Shown here piece after piece: positions 19,001-26,172 of a stretch of 26,745 nucleotides of DNA (position 1 is its first letter; each line of letters opens with the position of its first letter). Made by a program: the position numbers and the translations under genes. Under the pieces are notes generated by a model. The model saw only the letters and a program-made list of their open reading frames with translations, was not told the origin of the DNA and did no database searches. The DNA is from an uncultured Porphyromonadaceae bacterium (lineage in GTDB: Bacteria; Bacteroidota; Bacteroidia; Bacteroidales; Muribaculaceae), in the NCBI GenBank assembly GCA_900551515.1, contig URWH01000001.1, forward strand, positions 1 to 26,745, read 5' to 3'.

Positions 19001-20277
19001 AGCATAATGATTCTCGTCAACAGCGCGACCTTTATCTCACCATAGACGCTCTGCTTCAGAAGCGTCTGCAGGACACGTTGCGTCAGGTGCTGATAACCGA
19101 CAGCCGTTTGGGCGGTTGCCCGAATCTCAGGGCGTCGGTGGTAGTGCTTGATGCCTCGAAGGGCGATTTGCTCTGCTCGGCCAACTATCCGCTTCCCGAG
19201 CAGGATTCGATCGTCATGCTGCAGGATATGCGCATTTTCCGCTCTAATCCTGCTGAAGCGCTTGGCAACAACCACGCACCGATCACCGAACGCGATCTCG
19301 GCCTGACATTCCAGTCGCAGCCAGGTTCTACCGCCAAAGTGATGAGTGCTATGGCCGGGCTGATGGCTAATCCCGAAGCCTGGCGTTATCCTATGACCGT
19401 CATGGGTCGAGAGCGAATTGAAGGCGGTGGCGAACCGCAGGGCGATGTGATGATGTCGGACGCTATAAAGTTGTCGTCCAACAACTTCTTCATCAATCTG
19501 GTGAATCTCAACCATCTGTATCCGCAGCTTGAATCGCTCTATTCGACAGTAGGCGCACGTGTTCACCCCGTCAACTCCACCAACACCTATACGCCCTATT
19601 TCTTCTTCCGCAACGAGCGCCAGGCTTCGCCGCTCTTGCATGAAATGATGGATCAGGTGGCAAAGGAGAGCTACAACGTGTTTGACCGTGTCTACATGAA
19701 AGAACGGCAGACCGACAAGACCCGCCGTAAGGACTTCCGTTGGAACATGGTCGAGACCGGTTTCCCGTGGGGTCAGGGCGGACTGCTTGCAACGCCTATG
19801 AATATGGCTCGTGTTGTGTCGATCGTTGCCAATGGCGGCTCCCTCGTGCCCACACGATATGTGCTGCGTCAGGGCGAGTTTGATATGCCCGTGCTGGAAT
19901 CCGTGCCTGTGCTCGATCCGGGAGCTGCGGCTCATCTGCGCTCGTTCATGCAGCTCGAATCCGACAAGCATCGCGCTAAAGGGTATGGCTCCGCACTGCC
20001 GTTAGCCAATGTAAGCTCGGAGCGTATGGGCGGCAAGACCGGCACACCTGAGCGATATGACAAGCGCTCGCCTTTTGGAAAAAACGAAGCCAACGACGGC
20101 TGGTATATATGTTTCATCAATTCAGCCAAACAGCAGGCTCCGCTCGCAATCGCCGTCAGACTTGAACGCCTGATCGATTACGATAAACGAACAAGATATC
20201 TTTCACCCGAGGCTGTGCGCATAGTCGCCGATCTGGTTATTCCGGTGCTTAACAGCATGGGCTATGAAGTGCATTAA
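16042..20277 (+). CDS. SEDS (RodA/FtsW)-class B PBP fusion protein
   Basis: A 1411-residue bifunctional cell-wall synthase. One membrane helix (about 3-20) is followed by an extracytoplasmic insert (about 21-285) that contains a carboxypeptidase-regulatory-like beta sandwich (about 149-255). The SEDS polymerase occupies about 289-780, with QPSELSK (450-456), SDMGPAL (512-518), the HTD motif with likely catalytic Asp667, and PLTGISVPFLSYGRTG (about 735-750). A further helix (about 785-805) leads to a class B transpeptidase (about 840-1411) with IYDRNGVLL, active-site STAK (S1096, K1099), SSN (1145-1147) and KTG (1332-1334). No class A glycosyltransferase domain is present. SEDS and class B PBP normally act as separate partner proteins, so this one chain should polymerise and crosslink peptidoglycan. 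It starts within the PP2C gene. Confidence 0.95.
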   Translation: MNRLNIVIGYVICAALMLLGVKSMLSNQDAALSEAQVELSEGRTLLLSTATSPDSLMKFLMDGGYMTDPYDASVTSGWICMKIRENGGIENLGQLNTPAFKMLADTALKHGGRLMKSRVEADYVKLGMDEEWNNRPANLQNTFGDPSLGGHIVVRVANRKTNPEMPLSGISVRLRQYSYDTVATAGEKEAGSKLELVTKTLGYAVTDGQGVARFNVEPGKSYSVLPIAPGCQYGQEKGTTSGPLEGTLDLSFRQSPHVLSPLDNSTYQMLKSDHVLIVRSPESYTQSVYTGLAIFLVGWALMFVFMIWRDGRMHTSTDYLLLLMIMALTGIGLLGSYAMTSPLTDKPNGFVMAKALAIGLVAMAAVSSINFAKFYNGKSRIQLGVIPFDPIETFVTSKFRRNDSLRKRSGLSFSSGFFYLAVALVLIACLAMFGTGPEGSDARVNLGSFQPSELSKYLIVIFIAAFFAENALLLQAFSERLTGFTFRRQLATIAVVTVVMLVLMLIYLKVLSDMGPALVLLVTFIMIYSMARRDFAQLLLGLFTFIAFLFVAKIAGFPPVFGAAAWFVVWIAYGWFRHHKVYESAIFLNLLIVVFLFGAQILTALGADSEAARLTNRTDMAWSGVWNNTVTGGDQVAQGLWSVSSGGLTGMGLGDGSPSLVPACHTDMAFTSIGEMLGFAGLLLVIICFVLVVHRSLLIGRKAGHPFVMYLVMGIAIVTGVQFLFIVMGSLGLVPLTGISVPFLSYGRTGIIITMAMFGVVVSASRLKATESQAAHARTYDNAIAAGALLFMAGGVVILATLLKYQLFDKNETLIRPAFITNTLGERVVEYNPRINLILNRMHSGNIYDRNGVLLATSSRDELLKAKEQLLAAGLTEEQIQVEASKRRRRYYPFGNETLFMIGDANTKKVYYNSVENPTGYIAESRHLGELRGIDIRDSVVVMESDKYRVNRFMPASNATFKRTMHDYSVMLPFLRYGIERNPVIDEHNDSRQQRDLYLTIDALLQKRLQDTLRQVLITDSRLGGCPNLRASVVVLDASKGDLLCSANYPLPEQDSIVMLQDMRIFRSNPAEALGNNHAPITERDLGLTFQSQPGSTAKVMSAMAGLMANPEAWRYPMTVMGRERIEGGGEPQGDVMMSDAIKLSSNNFFINLVNLNHLYPQLESLYSTVGARVHPVNSTNTYTPYFFFRNERQASPLLHEMMDQVAKESYNVFDRVYMKERQTDKTRRKDFRWNMVETGFPWGQGGLLATPMNMARVVSIVANGGSLVPTRYVLRQGEFDMPVLESVPVLDPGAAAHLRSFMQLESDKHRAKGYGSALPLANVSSERMGGKTGTPERYDKRSPFGKNEANDGWYICFINSAKQQAPLAIAVRLERLIDYDKRTRYLSPEAVRIVADLVIPVLNSMGYEVH

Positions 20278-20292
20278 TTAAACAAACAGAAT

Positions 20293-21186
20293 ATGTTCAG
20301 CAAACTGAAAAATAAGCTTTCTGAGATTGCCGCTTCAATCAACGGACGTCCTGCCGACGCACCTCAACAGCAGTCGTCTCAGCCGAAGCACAATCAGCCG
20401 TCACAGGCCGATGAACAGCAGTCGATACTCGATAATGCCATTGACAACCGCGACCAGGCCGTCAGGTTGATTGTCAATGAACTGAAGCCGGCCGCCGGCA
20501 CCAATTTCTCCGCGCTGGCCAATCTTATAGTGTGGGTCGAAGTGGAAAGCGAGTCCTACGATCCGATGAAATATCCCTGGGCCGACGAGAAGATGCGCGA
20601 CGATCTGCGTCACGCTCTCGACAATGCACTGCTCACGGGTGTCGGAGCAAAATCGATCACCATACGGTTTGCTGTGGCTGATACCATTCGCCGCTCAAAT
20701 CCGCGCATTATTGTTGAGAATCAGCTCTATGTGTCGTGGCGTGCGGTTGACATTCCCAAACCTCAGCATAAAGCCTGGCTCTATGTGGAGGAGGGGACAG
20801 GCTCGCTCCGTGAGCCGGTCTATACTCTCGATTCTTCGGTCAGGGAATGTTATCATATCGGCCGGGGTGCCATTGCAAAAAATGGCGGGACGTTCCGTAA
20901 AAACGATATCATAATCAATGAGTCGGATCCCGATGAGTCGATCGTTCGCAACAATCTTTGCGTCAGCAGCATGCAGGCCGATATCATTTCGCGCAAAGGA
21001 AGTTTTTGGCTTAAAGCCTGCCCGGGCGGTTGTCGCGCATGCGGCGGCACTTCGACAAAGATTTATCATGGCGAAACGGTGCGTGAACTTCACGACGTGA
21101 ACACTCTGTTTCCGCTTGCCGATGGCGACATGATTGAACTCGGAAAATCGGTGATGATTCATTTCACCCTCTCAAATCCTCAGTGA
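20293..21186 (+). CDS. FHA-domain protein, second of operon
   Basis: A 297-residue cytoplasmic protein. Residues 1-17 repeat the FSKLK-type N terminus of the first FHA-like protein. A Gln-rich linker (about 24-44) leads to an alpha/beta domain (about 50-165) and a C-terminal FHA domain (about 187-292). FHA marks are YHIGRG (IGR at 189-191), NDIIIN (204-209), VSSMQADI in place of the usual SRxH, and the final LADGDMIELGKSVMIHF strand pair. The serine and glycine lattice is better kept than in the first copy. A Cys-rich loop (KACPGGCRACGG, 241-252) is unusual for FHA and might bind metal or form a structural insert. It lies 15 bp after the SEDS-PBP gene and 4 bp before the kinase. Confidence 0.88.
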   Translation: MFSKLKNKLSEIAASINGRPADAPQQQSSQPKHNQPSQADEQQSILDNAIDNRDQAVRLIVNELKPAAGTNFSALANLIVWVEVESESYDPMKYPWADEKMRDDLRHALDNALLTGVGAKSITIRFAVADTIRRSNPRIIVENQLYVSWRAVDIPKPQHKAWLYVEEGTGSLREPVYTLDSSVRECYHIGRGAIAKNGGTFRKNDIIINESDPDESIVRNNLCVSSMQADIISRKGSFWLKACPGGCRACGGTSTKIYHGETVRELHDVNTLFPLADGDMIELGKSVMIHFTLSNPQ

Positions 21187-21190
21187 GTCT

Positions 21191-22903
21191 ATGGCTTTAT
21201 TTCTTGAAGAATATGAAAAATTGCGCATGCTTGGAAAGGGGTCGTTTGCCTCTGTCTATAAGGTGCGCCACCATGATCTCGGTTACATCCGGGCCATCAA
21301 GGTGTCAAACGAAGTGATTGACGATGAGAACGATCGCGCCTACAAGACTTTTCTCAACGAATGTCGCGTGCTCCTCAAAATCGGCAATGGCTGTCACCCC
21401 AACATCGTACGCATCTACCAGCCGCGCCTGATTGCCAATAAGGCGATTGTCGAGATGGACTATATCGACGGCATCACTCTGTGCGATTATCTGCAACGCC
21501 ACAAATTTGTCGAATATGATGAGGTGGCCCGTTTCGCCCGCGAGATCGTCGGCGCCATGGCCTATTGTCATGTTGATCTCTACAAGTTTCTGATGGATCC
21601 CGACGCCGATGATCTCCAGCCCGATCCTTCCGACGGTTCGCGTTATCTTATCGACAGTCAGAAAGAGTCGCAGCTGATAGCCAAATATTGCGTTAATCAC
21701 AATGATCTGCATTCCAATAATATAATGCGGCGCAATTACGACGGCTCCTTTGTGCTCCTCGATTTCGGTCTGGCCATTCAGGACAATCATTGCGTGAAAA
21801 GCAGCTCGCGCGCCCGTGGCGCCCATGAATACAGCTCGCCCGAAAAACTCCGTGGTGAAACTATCACTTCGGCCTCCGATGTCTATAGCCTCGGCATCCT
21901 CTTATATGAGATTCTTGCCGGACGCGTGCCCTTCCCGATGGATACGGAAAAAAGCGAGGAGGTGGCCGTTTATGAGGTGTACAAAGAGCAGACCGAGCAG
22001 ACTCCGCCGCCCATCGAACCGTTGCGCAAGGCTGCTTTCGAAAAAGCATATCCGGGCGAGACCTACACCCGCGATTATCCCGAGGCGCTCGACTATATCA
22101 TAATGAAGTGCCTCGAAAAGGATCCGAAGAACCGTTATCCCGATGCTAAGGCTCTTCGTGCAGCTCTTGTTCAGTCGGTGGAGAATTCAGTTGCCGTTCC
22201 GGCAGCGCAGCCTTTACCGGCCGGCGCCCCTTCGGACGTGGATAACGATGCCGAAATGGCCGCACTGAAATCGCGGCTCGCTTCTGCCGATGCTTTGATT
22301 AAGCAGGCCAATAAGCGTGTTGAGAACAGCGAAAAGCACTCCATGCAGATTGAAAAAAGCCTCTTTACCCTGCGTAATGCGGTGAAGGAGGCTCAGGAAG
22401 AGAATGGCTGGCTTAAAGCCGAGATCGCACGACTGCAGTCGCAGTCGCAAAAGCGGAAATTCTCCACTTCCGGTCTGTGGGTGCTCACATTCTGCCTTTT
22501 GCTCGCTTCGGTGATCGCATCGGTAGTCCTTTTCCTTACCACCGACTATTGGCGCCAGAGCGACGCCATGATCGACAAGGTTATCATGGGCGCGGGCGCA
22601 CTGTCTTTGGGCGGCATGCTTATCGTTGGGCTCATGCGTAAAACGGGAATGCTTATGTGGGCTCTCACCGGCACGTTGATCGCTCTGACAGCTACGCTTC
22701 AGTTCACGTCGTCGTTCGCTCCCGTGCAGAAATACTGTATGTCGGGCGCAACTATCCTGGCCATGGTCGCCTATATGGCAATGTGGATCGCCAATGAGCG
22801 CCGCCGTTCGGATTTCACATCTTCATCCGACGATGATCATACACCCACGCCGAATGCCGGCGGAGGCGATGACGACTCGGTTGAAGTAGCCGAGGTCGTA
22901 TAA
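21191..22903 (+). CDS. Ser/Thr protein kinase with coiled coil and C-terminal membrane helices
   Basis: A 570-residue kinase. The Hanks-type domain (about 7-330) shows GKGSFASV (15-22), ATP lysine K37 in AIK, catalytic loop NHNDLHSNN (Asp172; the HRD Arg is Asn and the usual Lys two residues after the Asp is His174), DFG (191-193), and SSPE as the APE equivalent. An insert of roughly 35 residues (about 130-166) precedes the catalytic loop. A coiled coil follows (about 352-418), then about four hydrophobic helices (428-450, 462-481, 485-503, 515-533). A Glu/Asp-rich tail ends the protein. Unlike PknB it lacks extracytoplasmic PASTA repeats, so it probably does not sense muropeptides that way. 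It is the last gene of the operon. Confidence 0.93.
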   Translation: MALFLEEYEKLRMLGKGSFASVYKVRHHDLGYIRAIKVSNEVIDDENDRAYKTFLNECRVLLKIGNGCHPNIVRIYQPRLIANKAIVEMDYIDGITLCDYLQRHKFVEYDEVARFAREIVGAMAYCHVDLYKFLMDPDADDLQPDPSDGSRYLIDSQKESQLIAKYCVNHNDLHSNNIMRRNYDGSFVLLDFGLAIQDNHCVKSSSRARGAHEYSSPEKLRGETITSASDVYSLGILLYEILAGRVPFPMDTEKSEEVAVYEVYKEQTEQTPPPIEPLRKAAFEKAYPGETYTRDYPEALDYIIMKCLEKDPKNRYPDAKALRAALVQSVENSVAVPAAQPLPAGAPSDVDNDAEMAALKSRLASADALIKQANKRVENSEKHSMQIEKSLFTLRNAVKEAQEENGWLKAEIARLQSQSQKRKFSTSGLWVLTFCLLLASVIASVVLFLTTDYWRQSDAMIDKVIMGAGALSLGGMLIVGLMRKTGMLMWALTGTLIALTATLQFTSSFAPVQKYCMSGATILAMVAYMAMWIANERRRSDFTSSSDDDHTPTPNAGGGDDDSVEVAEVV

Positions 22904-22906
22904 TAT

Positions 22907-22948
22907 CCGGTTCGGTAAAACCGGTCGTTAGACGCCTGGCGGCAGGCG
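22907..22948. terminator. Convergent-gene hairpin pair, probable bidirectional terminator
   Basis: Between the kinase stop and the convergent acyl-CoA synthetase stop lie two adjacent hairpins. The first is CCGGTT/AACCGG (22907-22912 with 22919-22924). The second is CGCCTG/CAGGCG (22933-22938 with 22943-22948, 4-nt loop). Neither has a T run, so efficiency is uncertain, but the position suits termination of both transcripts. Confidence 0.5.
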
Positions 22949-22949
22949 C

Positions 22950-24611
22950 TTACTGATAAAGATAGCGCTTGATCGACCGCTTGGGCGTCTTCTCAAATTC
23001 GTTGGCGCGGAGCTGAATCTCGTCGATGCGTTCGTAGGGTGCCGTCAGTTTGTTGACTTCTTGACGCACTTTCTCCATCACTTCGGGCATCATGTCGGCC
23101 GTCAGATGGGCTTTGTCCATGGCTTCGAAGTCGGGATAGACTATCGCCACAAGCCTGCGGCCGCGTTCTACCACAAGACTTTCAGCCACATACGGCATGT
23201 TGTTGAGCTTCGCTTCAATTTCCTCGGGATAGATGTTCTGTCCATTGCTTGAAAGTATCATGGTCTTGCACCGTCCTTTTATGAATATTGTGCCGGCGTC
23301 GCTTATTGTGCCCATGTCGCCGGTGTGCAGCCAGCCTTCTTTGTCGAGCACCTGCGCTGTCGCTTTGGGGTTCTTGTAGTAACCCTTCATCACGTTTTCG
23401 CCCTTGACGCAGATCTCTCCGGGGATAAAAGCCTCATTGTCGCTCAGCACTTTGGAATACATCAGACCTTTGAGCGTGCGGCCGGACGACCCGACGATAA
23501 ACTGGCGCCACGGTGTGTAGCTGATGAGCGGGCCGCATTCGGTCATACCGAAGCCTACGGTAAACGGGAAATGGATCTTGTGCAGGAAATCCTCGACTTC
23601 GGGATTCATCGGCGCACCGCCTACAATCACTTCCTCAAACTCTCCGCCGAATGCCTCGACGAGCTTGTTGCGGATCTTGGCATATATACGCTTGTTGAGC
23701 AGGGGAATGGCCATAAGCCTTTTCATGGATGGCTTGGAGATTACCGGCAGCAGCTGCTTGCGGTAGATCTTTTCCAGAATGAGGGGCACACACAGTATGA
23801 GGTTCGGTCGCACCTCGCTGAAGGCCTTCAGCAGAAGTTTAGGGGAGGGCAGACGTCCGAATACCGTGATATGTGTTCCCACGGCAAGCGGCACGAGCAT
23901 ATCGAAGGCGCATCCGTAGGCATGAGCCAGCGGCAGGAAGGAGAGGCAGCGCGATCCGGGATAGTGAAGCTTCGACTGCATGCCGAACACCACGTTGCCG
24001 CACAAGTTGTTTAGCGTCAGCATCACGCCTTTTGAAAATCCCGTGGTGCCTGAAGTGTAATTGATTTCGGCAATGCTGTCGGGACTGAAGTAGCCATAGC
24101 GCACGTCGGATGCCGTATAGCCTTTGGGATGTCGCTTGTTGTAGGCTTTGCCCAGTGCTTTCAGTGCTTTGGTTATCTTCTCGCCTGAGGTGTGGTCGCC
24201 AAGCACTTCCTGCGTGTCGAGCGATATCGCCGCCTTGATGTTGGTGAGGTGGTCAAAGTCGAGATGCTCCCAGATGTTGTCGCTGACAAACATGATCACG
24301 GAGTCGCTGTGGTTGATTATGTGCTGCGCATCCTGTGGATTGAAGTCGCTGAGCACCGGCACTATCACGGCGCCGTAGGTGATCGTGGCCATATAGCACA
24401 CTATCCACGACACCGAGTTTCTTCCGAGCAGGGCGACCTTGTCGCCTTTCTTGATGCCGGAAAGTTCGAAGAAAAGATGGGTGTTGGAGATGCGGCGGGC
24501 AAGATCGCCGTAGGTCAGTGTTGTGCCGGTATCATAATTGGTAATTGCCGGACGGTTCCAGTTTTCACGGAAACTCGTGGCATAGATGTTTATCAGGTCT
24601 TCTTTGAGCAT
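22950..24611 (-). CDS. Long-chain acyl-CoA synthetase-like AMP-forming ligase
   Basis: A 553-residue member of the ANL superfamily that activates carboxylic acids as acyl-AMP and usually transfers them to CoA. It has the nucleotide-binding motif YTSGTTGFSKG (185-195), the GMTECGPL acyl-adenylate motif (about 358-366), LHTGDMG (about 432-438), and a C-terminal lysine region (KTPKRSIKRYLY) expected to hold the catalytic Lys. Length and order fit a fatty acyl-CoA synthetase (FadD/ACSL-like), but substrate choice cannot be read from the sequence, and acyl-ACP synthetase remains possible. It is monocistronic, convergent with the kinase operon and divergent from mtaB. Confidence 0.88.
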   Translation of the reverse strand: MLKEDLINIYATSFRENWNRPAITNYDTGTTLTYGDLARRISNTHLFFELSGIKKGDKVALLGRNSVSWIVCYMATITYGAVIVPVLSDFNPQDAQHIINHSDSVIMFVSDNIWEHLDFDHLTNIKAAISLDTQEVLGDHTSGEKITKALKALGKAYNKRHPKGYTASDVRYGYFSPDSIAEINYTSGTTGFSKGVMLTLNNLCGNVVFGMQSKLHYPGSRCLSFLPLAHAYGCAFDMLVPLAVGTHITVFGRLPSPKLLLKAFSEVRPNLILCVPLILEKIYRKQLLPVISKPSMKRLMAIPLLNKRIYAKIRNKLVEAFGGEFEEVIVGGAPMNPEVEDFLHKIHFPFTVGFGMTECGPLISYTPWRQFIVGSSGRTLKGLMYSKVLSDNEAFIPGEICVKGENVMKGYYKNPKATAQVLDKEGWLHTGDMGTISDAGTIFIKGRCKTMILSSNGQNIYPEEIEAKLNNMPYVAESLVVERGRRLVAIVYPDFEAMDKAHLTADMMPEVMEKVRQEVNKLTAPYERIDEIQLRANEFEKTPKRSIKRYLYQ

Positions 24612-24765
24612 GATCTTCGGAGATGGTTATAGATGCTTCGTAACGCGATAGATTGTGGCGGCCACATGAGCGGGTTTGATCCGCCGGTATTGAAAATCAA
24701 AACAATCCACAGGCTTCTTTGGTTGTAACGCTGTCGGAAAAGCGCTGCGGCTGTCGTTTGACCTA

Positions 24766-24773
24766 CAAATATA
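24766..24773 (-). promoter_or_regulatory. Candidate -7 box of acyl-CoA synthetase gene
   Basis: On the minus strand this reads TATATTTG, a perfect TAnnTTTG, giving a leader of about 150 nt. A TTG at 24790-24792 stands only 16 nt upstream, a shorter spacing than the window's other promoters. Confidence 0.5.
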
Positions 24774-24796
24774 CACAACAATTCACAAACAATTAT

Positions 24797-24804
24797 TAAT
24801 TTTG
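24797..24804 (+). promoter_or_regulatory. Candidate -7 box of mtaB operon
   Basis: TAATTTTG fits the -7 consensus; no good TTG is seen 19-20 nt upstream. Transcription from here would start near 24811, which places the first TTG of the open frame (24802) outside the mRNA and supports a later start for mtaB. Confidence 0.45.
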
Positions 24805-24879
24805 CAAATATTATCGATTAATAGACAATCGTTCCCGACTAATATAACAGGTTTGACTACTGATTGCGAAATAGCAGGC

Positions 24880-26172
24880 GTGAAAAAAGCGCTCTACCAT
24901 ACGTTTGGCTGCAAATTGAATTTTGCCGAAACGTCGACTCTTGCCTCAATGCTTGAGTCACACGGACTTATGCGGATGAATCCGGGCGATGAACCGGACT
25001 TCATAATCATAAATTCCTGCTCGGTCACCGAAGCGGCCGACAAGAAATGCCGTCAGACCATCCGCACGTTTGCCCGCCGCTACCCTCAGGCCGCCATTAT
25101 CGTGACCGGATGCTATGCCCAGCTGAAACCCGACGAGGTGGCTGCGCTCCCGGGCGTGGCGCTCGTGGCCGGAAATGACCGGAAGGCTCTTATTGCCGAT
25201 TATGTCGACCGCTGGATGGCCGACGCGTGTGCCCGCAAAGAGATAACGCCGGCCAAGGATATCCGGGAGTTCACTCCATCGTGTTCGAGAGGCGACCGCA
25301 CGCGTTATTTCCTTAAGGTGCAGGATGGTTGTGACTATTTCTGCTCCTATTGCACCATACCCTTTGCACGCGGCCGGAGCCGTTCGGCTTCCATTGATTT
25401 CCTCGTCGGTCAGGCCCGGCAGGTTGCTGCTGAGGGTGGCAAGGAGATAGTGATCACGGGCGTCAATATCGGCGATTTCGGCAAGGGCACCGACGAAACT
25501 TTCTTCGATCTCATCCGCGCCCTTGATGATGTCGACGGCATCGAGCGCTACCGCATCTCGTCGATAGAGCCTAATCTGCTCACCGACGATATGATCAGAT
25601 GGGTGGCGCAGTCGCGTCACTTCATGCCGCATTTCCACATACCGTTGCAGAGCGGCGACGACACCGTCCTCCGGCTGATGCGCCGCCGCTATGTCACAGA
25701 CCTGTTCCGCCACCGCATCGAGCTTATCAAGGAGGTCATGCCCCATGCTTTCATCGGCGTGGATCTCATAGTTGGAGCCCGCGGCGAGACATTCGAATGT
25801 TTTGCCCGCTCCAGCGATTTCGTCCGTTCACTGCCGATCTCCCGCCTGCACGTCTTCCCCTATTCGGAGCGCCCCGGCACCCGCGCCCTCACGGATATCG
25901 ACTATGTCGTCAGTCAGGAGGAAAAGCACCGCCGCGCCGCTGTGATGGGCGAGATCTCCGAGGCGAAGCTTCGCGGGTTCTACGAATCGTTTGTCGGCAC
26001 GGAGCGCCCGGTCCTCGTTGAGCACACATCGCACGAAGGCATCATGCACGGCTTTACCGACAATTATATCAAGGTGTCGTTGCCCGACGATCCTTCGCTC
26101 TACAACACGATTGTCGACGTCAGGCTTCTGTCGGTCGGCGACGATGAAATGAAAGGAGAGGTGATAAAATGA
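24880..26172 (+). CDS. mtaB: tRNA t6A37 methylthiotransferase MtaB
   Basis: MtaB converts N6-threonylcarbamoyladenosine at tRNA position 37 to its 2-methylthio form, using two 4Fe-4S clusters. The N-terminal MTTase domain has the three conserved cysteines in FGCKLN, NSCSVTE and TGCYAQ. The radical SAM motif is CDYFCSYC (C151, C155, C158). A short TRAM-like RNA-binding end follows (about 375-430). I choose GTG 24880 (MKKALYHTFGCKLN, 430 residues) because the family starts there; the frame is open back to TTG 24802, but that codon lies in the -7 box. The stop overlaps the start of the next gene (ATGA). Confidence 0.93.
   Translation: MKKALYHTFGCKLNFAETSTLASMLESHGLMRMNPGDEPDFIIINSCSVTEAADKKCRQTIRTFARRYPQAAIIVTGCYAQLKPDEVAALPGVALVAGNDRKALIADYVDRWMADACARKEITPAKDIREFTPSCSRGDRTRYFLKVQDGCDYFCSYCTIPFARGRSRSASIDFLVGQARQVAAEGGKEIVITGVNIGDFGKGTDETFFDLIRALDDVDGIERYRISSIEPNLLTDDMIRWVAQSRHFMPHFHIPLQSGDDTVLRLMRRRYVTDLFRHRIELIKEVMPHAFIGVDLIVGARGETFECFARSSDFVRSLPISRLHVFPYSERPGTRALTDIDYVVSQEEKHRRAAVMGEISEAKLRGFYESFVGTERPVLVEHTSHEGIMHGFTDNYIKVSLPDDPSLYNTIVDVRLLSVGDDEMKGEVIK

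Noticed and set aside
18856..19971. Long minus-strand open frame (371 codons) opposite the PBP region
   Set aside because: Antisense to the transpeptidase motifs STAK, SSN and KTG; the product has no recognisable domain and no promoter or start context.
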